Below are positions 27,605-35,981 of a stretch of DNA of 64,000 nt, in pieces. The stretch is from Paenibacillus sp. PK3_47 (GTDB lineage Bacteria; Bacillota; Bacilli; Paenibacillales; Paenibacillaceae), in NCBI RefSeq assembly GCF_023520895.1, contig NZ_CP026029.1, positions 5,332,001-5,396,000 on the forward strand, read 5' to 3'. Under the pieces are notes generated by a model. It made no database searches. It had not been told where the DNA came from and was given only the letters and a program-made list of their open reading frames with translations. Both the position numbers and the translations under genes were made by a program. Within the stretch, counting starts at the first letter, position 1; the number at the start of each line of letters is the position of its first letter.

Positions 27605-28882
27605 TTACATGAAGCTGTAGAGGCGTACGCCATGCGGCGGGATGGCCGTCTGCAGCGAGCCTGCGTTAAGCTCCGCTGGCGCTCCGCTCCACAGCTCGGT
27701 GCCGGAAGCGGCGCTCAGCCCGATCTGTTCAAGAGCGAGGTTAACAGGCAGCGGGCTGTCGCCTACATTGAACACGGCAGCATAGCGGGTGCCATCGGTA
27801 TGTTCGGCAGTCCAGACGATCAGATCGCCTTGGCAGAGCGCCTCCTTGGCGCCGTAGCTCTCGCGGTGCATGCGCAGAACCTCTCGGTTCGTCAGCAGCG
27901 ACATTGTCCACTCGTCGTTGTCCCGCAGTTCGCCGCCGAAGATCAGCGGCGAGCGGAAGATGCTCCACAGCGACATCATCGTCAGCTGCTCGTCACGCGT
28001 GAACCGGGTCCAGCGGTCCGCGCCTCCGCCGTCCACGGAACGGATGCCGATGTGGCCGAGCGGCAGCATGTCACAGTCCGGCCAGGAGCCGGTCTGGGGC
28101 ACGCCCTGCCATTTGCGGCAGCGGTCGAACATATCCAGCAGCAGCGGCCACAGGTCCCAGAAGTCATCGGTTACGCGCCACATATTGGCATGCTCGACAA
28201 AGAAGTCCGCATATTCCACCGGAGCGGGTCCGGGGGAGAGGCTGAGCACCATCGGCCGGCCGCAGCGTTCAATGGCTTTGGAGATCAGGGCGATTTCCGG
28301 CTGATGGGTGTCATACAATCTGGAAGCTGCGATGTCATCTACCTTAACCAAATCAACGCCCCACTCGGCATATAATTCGAACAGCGAGTCGTAATAGGCC
28401 TGTGCGCCTTCTTTCGAGGCATCTACACCGTACATATCCGTATTCCATGGACAAATCGAGTTTGTATGTGCAATATCGCGTGCTGTAGCAGAAGTGCCCA
28501 GAACCGGAGTACCCGCATGGGCAGCCTGCCGCGGAATACCGCGCATGATATGAATACCGAATTGCAGTCCGAGGCTGTGCACATAATCAGCCAGCGGCTT
28601 GAAGCCTTGGCCGCCCGCTGCAGAAGGGAAGCGGTTCTCGGCAGGCATCAGCCGGGAATGTCCGTCCATCACGAGCGGAACGAACGGACGGTATTGTGAA
28701 GAATTCGCAAGGGGCTCATACCACTGAATATCGACAGTGATATAGTTCCAGCCGTATTCTTTGAGATGCTGTGCCATGTATTCCGCATTGCCGCGGATTT
28801 CAGCTTCCGTTACGGCTGCGCCGTAGCAGTCCCAGCTGTTCCAGCCCAGCGGAGGCGTAGGTGCTGCAAGCTTATGGTTCAT
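27605..28882 (-). CDS. Glycoside hydrolase family 27, alpha-galactosidase-like
   Basis: A 425-residue TIM-barrel glycosidase. PPLGWNSWDCYG near the start is the GH27/GH36-clan signature. DIQWYEP (~50), DLVKVDD (~180, nucleophile Asp region) and WPDCDMLPLG (~245, acid/base region) follow, then SLWSIFRSPLIFGGEL and a small C-terminal beta domain. No signal peptide, so it is intracellular. It probably releases alpha-linked galactose or a related sugar (GH27 also includes beta-L-arabinopyranosidases) from pectin side chains or galactosides. The frame is open from 28948, but AAAGGAG sits before ATG 28882 (MNHKLAAP), so I use that. It lies 108 bases downstream of an AraC regulator on the same strand, which likely controls it. 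Confidence 0.88.
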   Translation of the reverse strand: MNHKLAAPTPPLGWNSWDCYGAAVTEAEIRGNAEYMAQHLKEYGWNYITVDIQWYEPLANSSQYRPFVPLVMDGHSRLMPAENRFPSAAGGQGFKPLADYVHSLGLQFGIHIMRGIPRQAAHAGTPVLGTSATARDIAHTNSICPWNTDMYGVDASKEGAQAYYDSLFELYAEWGVDLVKVDDIAASRLYDTHQPEIALISKAIERCGRPMVLSLSPGPAPVEYADFFVEHANMWRVTDDFWDLWPLLLDMFDRCRKWQGVPQTGSWPDCDMLPLGHIGIRSVDGGGADRWTRFTRDEQLTMMSLWSIFRSPLIFGGELRDNDEWTMSLLTNREVLRMHRESYGAKEALCQGDLIVWTAEHTDGTRYAAVFNVGDSPLPVNLALEQIGLSAASGTELWSGAPAELNAGSLQTAIPPHGVRLYSFM

Positions 28883-28990
28883 TGTAAATCTCCTTTGCTG
28901 ATGTATTATTGCTCTCGTCTGTTCCATCATAATCAAGGAGATTAGCAATATCTATAGTAATCTTACAAGTCTGATAGCACTATATTGCGG

Positions 28991-29872
28991 TCAATCAAAA
29001 AACAATCTGCGATACGCAAGGCTTTCGCCCCCGCTGCGGAAATCTCCCGGTGTAACGCCGGTCAGACTGCGGAACGCCTTGATAAAATAACTGCCGCTGG
29101 AGTAGCCAACCTGCCCGGCAATCGTTTCAACGCTGAGGGGGGTTCCCCTGAGAAGCTCCATCGCCTTCTCCGTGCGGACCCGGGTCAGATAGGCGCCGGG
29201 AGTCAGTCCTGTGCTGGCCGAAAAGCTGCGGATCAGGTGATATTTGGATAAGGAGACATGCTCGGACAGCTGGTCAATGCTGATCATCCGTGAATAGTTA
29301 TGCTCTATGAATTCAGCAGCACGCCGTACATTCTCCGGCCAGTTATCCCTGTTGCGCAGCGTCGCGGCCTGAAGCCTGGACAATTCAGTCATGAATTGAT
29401 AAATGCAGGAGGAGGCGATCAGGGGATCGGAGATTCTGCCTGCCGCGGCATCGTTCACAATCATCCGCAGCAGCCGGACGGGTGCGCTATCCGGAGGCAG
29501 ATACGGGACTTCCCCGGCTTCACGCAGAAATTTGCGCCAATGGGGCAGGATCAGGTCGGGCCGGAACAGCAGGAACAGGAATTCCCACGGCTCGGACGAA
29601 TCCGGATGATAGTAATAGCGGTGGGGGCCGGGAATTTCAGCGAGAAAAGCCTGTCCCGCCGTAACCCGGTGAGTCCGGTTCCCCGACTCGTATATGCCTT
29701 CACCGGAGAGCGTGTACTGGAACAGCAGCAGAGGGCCGTCACTGCGCTCCATTCCGTCCCAGTGATAATCAGGGGTGGTGATGCAATCGCTGCCTGCCGC
29801 AAACAAAACGCAGAGCTGAAGCTCCTTATCCTCCGCAAACCGGAAGCCGTAGGTGCCTCTCGGGATATCCAT
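28991..29872 (-). CDS. AraC family transcriptional regulator
   Basis: A 293-residue regulator. The first ~150 residues are a cupin-like sensing domain (ESGNRTHRVTAGQAFLAEIPGPHRYYYH). The last ~100 hold the two AraC helix-turn-helix units (IDQLSEHVSLSKYHLIRSFSASTGLTPGAYL and VETIAGQVGYSSGSYFIKAFRSLTGVTPGDF). ATG 29872 follows AAGGAGG. It precedes the GH27 gene on the same strand and is divergent from the CE2-type esterase gene across a 178-bp gap; both are reasonable targets. The ligand is unknown. Confidence 0.9.
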   Translation of the reverse strand: MDIPRGTYGFRFAEDKELQLCVLFAAGSDCITTPDYHWDGMERSDGPLLLFQYTLSGEGIYESGNRTHRVTAGQAFLAEIPGPHRYYYHPDSSEPWEFLFLLFRPDLILPHWRKFLREAGEVPYLPPDSAPVRLLRMIVNDAAAGRISDPLIASSCIYQFMTELSRLQAATLRNRDNWPENVRRAAEFIEHNYSRMISIDQLSEHVSLSKYHLIRSFSASTGLTPGAYLTRVRTEKAMELLRGTPLSVETIAGQVGYSSGSYFIKAFRSLTGVTPGDFRSGGESLAYRRLFFD

Positions 29873-30050
29873 AAACGTCCTCCTTGTTGGAAGGACTTCT
29901 TATCTGACGCCCTTCTTCATTCTCTGTAGTTTACCATATCACTTTACTTGCTTTATAAAAACAGACTTTAGCAGACTTTCATTGAAAATCCCGGAAACCT
30001 TTGTTACTGTTACAAAAGAAAGGCGAGAAGCTGCGAAGGAAGGTAGACAG

Positions 30051-31118
30051 ATGTCACGGATGAAAGTGTACAGAGCAACAGAAGACAATGTTAAAGTAAT
30101 CGGTCGGACCTATTACAGCAATGATGTGCGGTGGCTGGCCCTCTCGGGCGGCGGTGTTGAATTTTCATTCCGCGGTAGAAAAGCGGAGGTTACCTTAAAG
30201 GGGGATGCCATTGCCCTGACCGGCAACAATCTGGCCCGGGTCGGCATCAGCGTAAATGGAAAGCGGGTCATTGACGATCAGATCGGTCAGCCGCTCAAAA
30301 CGTATACAGTATTTGAAAGCAGCACGGAGCAGGAAGTCATCATCCGGATCACCAAACTGTCTGAAGCGGCTATGTCAACGGTCGGGATTCAGGAAATTGC
30401 TGTTGATGCCGAGGACGGTATTAAGCCAACTCCAAAAAATATACATACCATTGAATTCATCGGCGATTCCATTACCTGCGGCTATGGTGTAGATGATGAG
30501 CATGCACTGCATTCTTTTTCCACGGCAACGGAGGATGTCACCAAAACCTATTCTTACCTGGCGGCAGAGCAGCTTCAGGCTGACTACAGCATGGTTTCCT
30601 ACAGCGGATACGGCATTATTACCGGCTACACCGAAAATGATCAAAAGCTGACCACCCATCTGCTGCCGGATTATTATGAGAAAGTGGGCAAGTCTGAAGG
30701 GAAGTTTGAAGACCGCGTGCTGCCGCAGGAGCTGCCTTGGGATTTCAGCACATTTACCCCTGAACTGATTGTCATTAATCTTGGAACGAATGATGATTCT
30801 TATACCCAGGACGATCCCGGCAGACAGCAGGAGTATGAGGAACAATATGTCCAATTTCTAAAAATGGTCCGTCGGAACAATGCCAATGCTGCGATTCTCT
30901 GCACACTGGGGATTATGGGGGACAGGCTGTATCCTTATGTCGGGCAAGCTGTGGAACAATATACGCTGGACACCGGCGACAGCAAGATTTCGGCGATGAA
31001 ATTTGATGTGCAGCTGGAAGCTGACGGCTACGCAGCCGATTACCACCCGTCCCGGGCAACTCACCGTAAGGCAGCAGATAAGCTGACTGTGCATATTAAA
31101 GAACTGATGAACTGGTAA
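30051..31118 (+). CDS. SGNH/GDSL carbohydrate esterase, CE2-like
   Basis: A 355-residue two-domain esterase. Residues ~1-125 form a beta-sandwich typical of the N-terminal part of CE2 acetylesterases. The C-terminal SGNH domain has FIGDSITCGYG (~145, nucleophile Ser), NLGTND (~245) and DYHPSRATHRKAADKL (~330, Asp/His pair). CE2 enzymes remove acetyl groups from xylan, mannan or other hemicelluloses. No signal peptide. The frame is open further upstream, but ATG 30051 has GAAGGAAGG before it and begins the conserved domain. Divergent from the AraC regulator, which is its likely controller. Confidence 0.87.
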   Translation: MSRMKVYRATEDNVKVIGRTYYSNDVRWLALSGGGVEFSFRGRKAEVTLKGDAIALTGNNLARVGISVNGKRVIDDQIGQPLKTYTVFESSTEQEVIIRITKLSEAAMSTVGIQEIAVDAEDGIKPTPKNIHTIEFIGDSITCGYGVDDEHALHSFSTATEDVTKTYSYLAAEQLQADYSMVSYSGYGIITGYTENDQKLTTHLLPDYYEKVGKSEGKFEDRVLPQELPWDFSTFTPELIVINLGTNDDSYTQDDPGRQQEYEEQYVQFLKMVRRNNANAAILCTLGIMGDRLYPYVGQAVEQYTLDTGDSKISAMKFDVQLEADGYAADYHPSRATHRKAADKLTVHIKELMNW

Positions 31119-31325
31119 TTTAACAATAACTTGCGGGGAAAGGAGGCGCATACCATTGGAGAATCGCGGAAGATTGTCTGGTACTTCTGCCACTCATGCA
31201 AAGCCTGGAATTGGAAAGGCGATACTTTGCATGGGGCGAAACGTTTGACTTTATCGCTGACTAAGCTTTTCTGACGACCGGCTTTGCACCTTATTTCAAA
31301 TCATACGAATAAGGGGCGGGCACTC
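31119..31325. other. Intergenic gap with a 9-bp inverted repeat and a possible small ORF
   Basis: A perfect inverted repeat, CATGCAAAG (31195-31203) and CTTTGCATG (31225-31233), lies in this gap. An AAAGGAGG site precedes a TTG (31156) that could encode a 31-residue peptide; it has no recognisable features, and I do not call it a gene. Confidence 0.35.
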
Positions 31326-31592
31326 ATGAAATATATTAACGCATCCAAGGTTTTACCTGAACTGCTGATTAAGGAAATCCAGAAATATGTTCAAGGGGAA
31401 ACGCTGTATATACCGAAAGAAGAATCAGAATATAAAGATTGGGGAAGTCTGAGCGGCGGAAGAAAGCTGCTGGACCAGCGCAATGCGGCGATCCGTCAAG
31501 CTTTTGACAACAACCGCAGTATTGAGCAGCTGGCAGGGGAGTATTTCCTGTCAGCCGAAACGATCAAAAAAATTGTCTATTCGCATAAATAG
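31326..31592 (+). CDS. CD3324 family small protein with HTH-like C-terminus
   Basis: An 88-residue protein. The opening MKYINASKVLPELLIKEIQK and YVQGETLYIPK match a small conserved Firmicute family often labelled CD3324, whose role is unknown. The C-terminal half (RNAAIRQAFDNNRSIEQLAGEYFLSAETIKKIVY) looks like a resolvase/Mor-type helix-turn-helix, so DNA binding is plausible. ATG 31326 follows AAGGGGCGGG. A terminator follows immediately, so it is probably a single-gene transcript. Confidence 0.8.
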   Translation: MKYINASKVLPELLIKEIQKYVQGETLYIPKEESEYKDWGSLSGGRKLLDQRNAAIRQAFDNNRSIEQLAGEYFLSAETIKKIVYSHK

Positions 31593-31600
31593 CAGAAGAG

Positions 31601-31632
31601 CACTGGTGAAGAGAATTCATCAGTGTTTTTTC
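31601..31632 (+). terminator. Terminator after the CD3324-family gene
   Basis: CACTGGTGAA pairs with TTCATCAGTG (one G-U pair) around a 5-nt loop, followed by TTTTTT. Confidence 0.85.
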
Positions 31633-31754
31633 GTATGCCAAAGATGATTCCAAGTCATTGTCTTCATATTAAAGTCCTGGACTCAGCCCTTACAATAGAC
31701 TGGTAACACCAAGAGCAGGAATTGAGCATGAGAAGAAAGTGAGGACCTTTTACA

Positions 31755-32726
31755 ATGACTAATCCCCACAGCAGAAGCAGGCATCTGATTGATCCGGAGA
31801 TCATTCAGGCCATTGATTTGATACCAACTGCCGATCTTAACCTGGCTTCACTAATGGAATCGCGCAGCAAACAGGCGCAGATGCTACCGCAGGCAGATAT
31901 AACGGAGCTGTACCCGGTTACCTATGAGATGAAAAGAATCCCGAGTTCCTTTGGCGGACCGGATATCCGGATTGAGATCATAAAAGCCGTAAAGCCCAAG
32001 GCTAACAAAATGCCGCTCTACTATTCGATCCACGGCGGCGGTATGGTGATGGGAAGTCCTGCCGGAGACCGTGCAGGGAATGCAGCGCTTGCTGCGCAGC
32101 ATGGGTTCTGTACGGTATCAGTCTATTACCGTCTGGCACCGGAGCATGTACAGCCCAGCCAGCTGCAGGATTGCTACTCGGGCCTGAAGTGGTGCATTGA
32201 GCATGCAGAGGAACTGGGAATCGATATTCAAAAAGTGGCGGTCGGAGGCTCAAGCGCAGGCGCTGGTCTCGCAGCCGGTCTGGCTCTGTTCATCCGTGAC
32301 CGGCAGGAGTTTGCCATTCATCATTTGCGGCTGCTCAGACCCATGCTGGATGACCGCACGGCTGTTAAGCCGGAGCATCCCTATGCAGGAGAGTATGTCT
32401 GGACCCGGCAGAGCAATTATTTTGGCTGGAAATCTGTATTAGGACATGAGCCGGGCCAGAAGTCTGTCAGTGAATACTACGTACCTGCCCGTGCGGAGTC
32501 ACTGGCCGGGTTACCTCCGACGTATATGAATATTGGAACCGTGGACCTTTTTATAGACGAATGTATAGTATTTGCCCAAAAGCTGGTGCGAAACGGGGTG
32601 CCTGTAGAATTGCATGTCTACCCCGGTTACCATCATCTGTCTCCTATGTATCCTGATGCCCATTACTCCATTGAGGGCGCAAGCTCCAGTGAACATGCCC
32701 TGCTGAAGGCGTTGCAGCTGCTGTAA
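31755..32726 (+). CDS. Alpha/beta hydrolase, hormone-sensitive lipase-like esterase
   Basis: A 323-residue esterase. SIHGGGMVMGSP (~93) is the HGGG oxyanion motif, GGSSAGAGLAAG (~165) is the GXSXG nucleophile elbow, and an Asp in GTVDLFIDE (~270) plus the His of YPGYHHLSP (~300) complete a probable triad. Family members hydrolyse short-chain acyl esters; acetylated plant sugars or other small esters are possible. ATG 31755 follows GTGAGGA. It shares a bidirectional terminator with the cytidine deaminase gene. Confidence 0.88.
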   Translation: MTNPHSRSRHLIDPEIIQAIDLIPTADLNLASLMESRSKQAQMLPQADITELYPVTYEMKRIPSSFGGPDIRIEIIKAVKPKANKMPLYYSIHGGGMVMGSPAGDRAGNAALAAQHGFCTVSVYYRLAPEHVQPSQLQDCYSGLKWCIEHAEELGIDIQKVAVGGSSAGAGLAAGLALFIRDRQEFAIHHLRLLRPMLDDRTAVKPEHPYAGEYVWTRQSNYFGWKSVLGHEPGQKSVSEYYVPARAESLAGLPPTYMNIGTVDLFIDECIVFAQKLVRNGVPVELHVYPGYHHLSPMYPDAHYSIEGASSSEHALLKALQLL

Positions 32727-32735
32727 AGGGGCACT

Positions 32736-32774
32736 AAAAAAGCGTACCCGCAAGACGGGCACGCTTTATTTTTA
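32736..32774. terminator. Bidirectional terminator between esterase and cytidine deaminase
   Basis: AGCGT-A-CCCG pairs with CGGG-C-ACGCT, flanked by an A run on the left and T runs on the right. Confidence 0.85.
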
Positions 32775-32794
32775 CATATTAAAAGTAAGGTGTT

Positions 32795-33193
32795 TTACAT
32801 ATCCAAATCTGTAAATGCGTAAGGCAGCAGCTCTTTCAGCTTCAGTTCCAATATATCCTGTTTGTCATTAGTTAAATAGACGGGCATATCCGGCGAGCAG
32901 AATTCAGCCATAACCTGTCTGCAAATGCTGCAGGGCGGAAGATAATTTTCGGTATCCCCTGCAATCGCAATCGCCTGGAAATCACCTTTGGTATAGCCGT
33001 TTGTAATTGCCGTAAAAAATGCTGTCCGCTCGGCGCAATTCGTTGCTCCAAACGATACATTTTCCACATTCACCCCGTTAATTACAGTTCCGTCCTTAAG
33101 CAGCAAAGCCGCTCCGACCGGGAATTTGGAATAAGGGATATACGCGGATTTTTTAATATTACGTGCACTTTCCACTAATTGCTCTTTGTTCAT
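32795..33193 (-). CDS. cdd: Cytidine deaminase
   Basis: A 132-residue zinc enzyme that converts cytidine or deoxycytidine to uridine in pyrimidine salvage. The active site is complete: CAERTAFF (zinc Cys and catalytic Glu, about residues 53-60) and PPCSICRQVM (two zinc Cys, ~87-96). Length is normal for the tetrameric class. Two close in-frame ATGs exist (33199 and 33193); AAAGGG spacing favours the second. It shares a terminator with the convergent esterase. Metabolically unrelated to its neighbours. Confidence 0.95.
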   Translation of the reverse strand: MNKEQLVESARNIKKSAYIPYSKFPVGAALLLKDGTVINGVNVENVSFGATNCAERTAFFTAITNGYTKGDFQAIAIAGDTENYLPPCSICRQVMAEFCSPDMPVYLTNDKQDILELKLKELLPYAFTDLDM

Positions 33194-33369
33194 AATCATT
33201 CACCCTTTTGTAATAAGAATGAACCTGCAAGGTCCCCTTATCGCCAGCATCATGCCGGCAGGACTTCTAATATTATAGATAGAGCGGAAGTTTGTCAATG
33301 TGGAGTGCTGTGACGAATGCTCCGGGAATCCGCCTCAAATTCGACAAGGTTTAAATGCGTTTATTTATC

Positions 33370-33398
33370 TTCAAAAGTGTGTGTTTATGGACTATAAT
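33370..33398 (+). promoter_or_regulatory. Likely sigma-A promoter of the rhamnose mutarotase gene
   Basis: TTCAAA (33370), a 17-bp spacer and TATAAT (33393) lie about 60 bases before the GTG start. Confidence 0.5.
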
Positions 33399-33459
33399 GT
33401 TCACTAGAGTTTATATTAATACGTTTTTTCCAAAACACATAAGTCTGGAGTGCTGAACT

Positions 33460-33774
33460 GTGATCAGAAAAGCGAGTATCATGCAGGTCTACCGGGATAG
33501 TTATGAGGAGTATAAGAAGCGTCACGATGAACTGTGGCCCGAAATGGCTGAAGAGCTGAAGAACCATGGCGCACACAACTATTCTATTTTTCTGGATGAA
33601 GAAACAGGAAATCTGTTTGCTTACCTGGAGATTGAGGATGAAGCGAAATGGGAGCAGATGTCCCGGACAGAGATTTGCCAAAAGTGGTGGGTATATATGG
33701 AGCCGCTGATGGAGACGAATCCTGACCACAGCCCGGTGTCCAAGAACTTGAAGGAAGTATTTTATTTAAAATAA
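33460..33774 (+). CDS. rhaM: L-rhamnose mutarotase
   Basis: A 104-residue enzyme that interconverts the alpha and beta anomers of L-rhamnose. The sequence follows RhaM from end to end: IMQVYRDSYEEYKKRHDELWPEM (with the catalytic His in KRHDELWP), HNYSIFLDEETGNLFAYLE, and CQKWWVYMEPLMETNPDHSP. It starts at GTG 33460 after CTGGAG. It faces the GH105 gene, whose product releases unsaturated galacturonate from rhamnose-ended rhamnogalacturonan fragments, so both belong to rhamnogalacturonan I use. The other rhamnose genes are not in the window. Confidence 0.95.
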   Translation: MIRKASIMQVYRDSYEEYKKRHDELWPEMAEELKNHGAHNYSIFLDEETGNLFAYLEIEDEAKWEQMSRTEICQKWWVYMEPLMETNPDHSPVSKNLKEVFYLK

Positions 33775-33781
33775 ATCAGCA

Positions 33782-33827
33782 GGGGGCTGACCCGAAGCCA
33801 TGTATTGGCCCGGGTCAGCCCCTTTTA
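33782..33827. terminator. Strong bidirectional terminator between rhaM and the GH105 gene
   Basis: Perfect 12-bp arms GGGGCTGACCCG and CGGGTCAGCCCC are followed by TTTT. It serves convergent genes. Confidence 0.9.
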
Positions 33828-33837
33828 CATATAACCG

Positions 33838-34968
33838 TTACTCCGCCTGCGCCAGACTCATCTCTACACTCATCAGAATAAAGGCCCCGGCTCCGTGCAG
33901 GTCATTTTCGCTGGTCGGGCGGGCGATGTAGTGGGCGTAATCGCCGATGCCTGTGCCGATGCAGATTTTGCCGATCCGCAGGCTGCCGTCTTCGTCAAAA
34001 GTCAGCGTGTCGATGACTCCCTGATAGCCTTTCCACGCATATTTCATATACTCAGCTTCCAGGTAACCAAGTCTGACTGCCTTAGCTATGGCCTGCACGA
34101 ATAGAGCGGTACAGGAGTTTTCCAGCCAGTTGTCCGGGCGGCCGCCTTTATCAATCACCTGATACCACAGTCCGGTAGCCGGGTCCTGGAATTTCACCAG
34201 TGCGGAAAGCAGATTCTGCAGAATATTGATCAATGTCTCTCTGTCCTTGTGCTGTTCCGGGAACTGCTCCAGCATTTCCAGCAGTGCTACAGGGAACCAG
34301 CCGATTGCCCGTCCCCAGAACTCCGGCGCCAGTCCGGTCTGCGGATCGGCCCATGCCGCTTCTTTGGTCTCGTCCCAGCCATGATAGAGAAGACCGGTAA
34401 CTGGGTCCTTGGTGTGCTGTTCCATCAGAATCGCCTGATAGGCCATCAGATCAAAATATTCATCCTCGCCAAAGGTTCTGGCATACTGCGTTGCGATAGG
34501 ACCTGCCATATACAGACCGTCCAGCCACATCTGGTTCGGGTAACGCTCCTTATGCCAAAAGCCGCCTGACGGATTGGTTTTCCAGGTCTTCAGCAGCGGG
34601 ACCAGGGTATGGAGTGCCTTACGGTAGCGTTCATCTCCGGTCTGCTCCAGCAGATTGAACAGCAGCACGCCGGGCTGAATATCATCCAGCTCGTTGGCGT
34701 TGAATTTTCGGATGCTGCCGTCGCTCAGGATCTGGCTGTCCACCCAGTCTTTGATGTAATTATAGTATTCCGGCTTTTTTGTCTCCCGCCAGCATTTCTC
34801 CATCCCTGATAAAAAAACGCCCTGATGATAATGGAATCGGTCGGGCGGAAGCTCCTCGGGCTTAAATTTCTTCATGAGCGTATCGCAGGCAAGCTGTGCC
34901 CATTCAATCGGGGACAACGAAGCCCCGGTTCCTGTGGTGTCTCCTGAGGATGGTGCAGTGTTAGTCAT
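33838..34968 (-). CDS. Unsaturated rhamnogalacturonyl hydrolase, GH105 (YteR-like)
   Basis: A 376-residue intracellular (alpha/alpha)6-barrel enzyme that removes the 4,5-unsaturated galacturonyl residue left on rhamnogalacturonan I fragments by lyases. Visible family segments are FHYHQGVFLSGM (~46), LDDIQPG (~96), PNQMWLDGLYM (~148, holding the catalytic Asp), WGRAIGWFPVALLEM (~225) and the C-terminal GIGDYAHYIARPTSENDLHG. Length is typical. The N-terminal ~20 residues are Ser/Thr/Gly-rich and not a signal peptide. ATG 34968 follows AAGGAGG. Divergent from an AraC regulator that probably controls it. Confidence 0.93.
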   Translation of the reverse strand: MTNTAPSSGDTTGTGASLSPIEWAQLACDTLMKKFKPEELPPDRFHYHQGVFLSGMEKCWRETKKPEYYNYIKDWVDSQILSDGSIRKFNANELDDIQPGVLLFNLLEQTGDERYRKALHTLVPLLKTWKTNPSGGFWHKERYPNQMWLDGLYMAGPIATQYARTFGEDEYFDLMAYQAILMEQHTKDPVTGLLYHGWDETKEAAWADPQTGLAPEFWGRAIGWFPVALLEMLEQFPEQHKDRETLINILQNLLSALVKFQDPATGLWYQVIDKGGRPDNWLENSCTALFVQAIAKAVRLGYLEAEYMKYAWKGYQGVIDTLTFDEDGSLRIGKICIGTGIGDYAHYIARPTSENDLHGAGAFILMSVEMSLAQAE

Positions 34969-35027
34969 CAGATTTACGACCTCCTTTTCAATTTAAGCCT
35001 ATGCTATCACAATAAAACACACATTAT

Positions 35028-35064
35028 TTGCGCATATGGACTAATTCTTCTTATATCTTGCGCA
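35028..35064. promoter_or_regulatory. Direct repeats between GH105 and AraC genes
   Basis: TTGCGCA occurs at 35028-35034 and 35058-35064, 30 bp apart, in the divergent control region. These could be regulator half-sites; this is inferred only from layout. Confidence 0.35.
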
Positions 35065-35120
35065 ACTGGACAGTGCGGTCTATGCTGGAGACAGATAAGA
35101 TAGCGGAAGGCGGGCGCAGG

Positions 35121-35954
35121 ATGGAAGAGATCGGTTATAACAACGGCAGGGAGACCTTCTCCGTGTCATACCGGAAGGCGAAAAGCCATCATATGCAGAC
35201 TAATCATTTTCACAGTACCTATGAGATCTTTCATCTCATGAAGGGCAAACGGACCTTCTTCATCAAAGACAGGACGATGGTGGTGGACGAGGGTCATATT
35301 ATTATTATTGCGCCGGATGTGCTGCACCGGACGACGGATGCCCAGGCTTCCGGATATGAGCGGCTGGTGATTAATATTCACGGTGAGGAGCTCCCCTGGA
35401 CAGACGGGATATCCCGGGAATTCATCCGGCCGCTGTTCGCTGAGGACTATCTGATTATAAAATGTCCCCTGCAGGAACGCCTGATGATCGATGAAATCTC
35501 GCACAGCATCCTCAGGGAGATCAGGGAGCAGCCCCCCGGCTTCGAGCTTTATGCCCAGACGCTTGTACTGCAGCTGATCATTGCCTGCTGCCGGCAGGTG
35601 ATCCAGAGCAGCACAGAACCTTCCGAAGCCCCGAGCCCGGCACATGAACGGATTATGGAGGTTGTCCGGTTTATCAACAGCCAGTATATGCAGGACCTTT
35701 CACTGCCGGCAGTGGCGGAGAAGTTCTACGTGAGTCCCTATTATTTAAGCCGTTTCTTTAAAGAAGCCACAGGCTTCACCTTTGTAGAGTATTTGAACAG
35801 CGTACGGGTGAAGGAAGCGAAGCAGCTGCTTGAGCAGACTTCGCTGAAGGCCAGCCTGATCGCCAGAAAAGTGGGGTTTGGCAGCATAACGCATTTCGGC
35901 CGGGTGTTCAAGCAGGTCACGGGCCATGCGCCGCTGTATTACCGGAAGAGGTAG
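35121..35954 (+). CDS. AraC family transcriptional regulator
   Basis: A ~277-residue regulator. A cupin domain (TNHFHSTYEIFHLMKGKRTFFI, ~20-45; VDEGHIIIIAPDVLHRT) is followed by the AraC DNA-binding pair (LPAVAEKFYVSPYYLSRFFKEATGFTFVEY and ASLIARKVGFGSITHFGRVFKQVTGHAP). The frame is open from 35028; I prefer ATG 35121, just before the conserved region and after a GAAGGCGGG stretch, with ATG 35082 as an alternative. Divergent from the GH105 gene, its likely target. Array A2 begins 28 bases past its stop. Confidence 0.87.
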   Translation: MEEIGYNNGRETFSVSYRKAKSHHMQTNHFHSTYEIFHLMKGKRTFFIKDRTMVVDEGHIIIIAPDVLHRTTDAQASGYERLVINIHGEELPWTDGISREFIRPLFAEDYLIIKCPLQERLMIDEISHSILREIREQPPGFELYAQTLVLQLIIACCRQVIQSSTEPSEAPSPAHERIMEVVRFINSQYMQDLSLPAVAEKFYVSPYYLSRFFKEATGFTFVEYLNSVRVKEAKQLLEQTSLKASLIARKVGFGSITHFGRVFKQVTGHAPLYYRKR

Positions 35955-35981
35955 TGTGGCGTCGCCGGGAAAAGAGCGTAT

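Noticed and set aside
31156..31251. 31-residue TTG-start peptide after AAAGGAGG
   Set aside because: No conserved feature can be recognised; noted in the gap entry but not called a gene.
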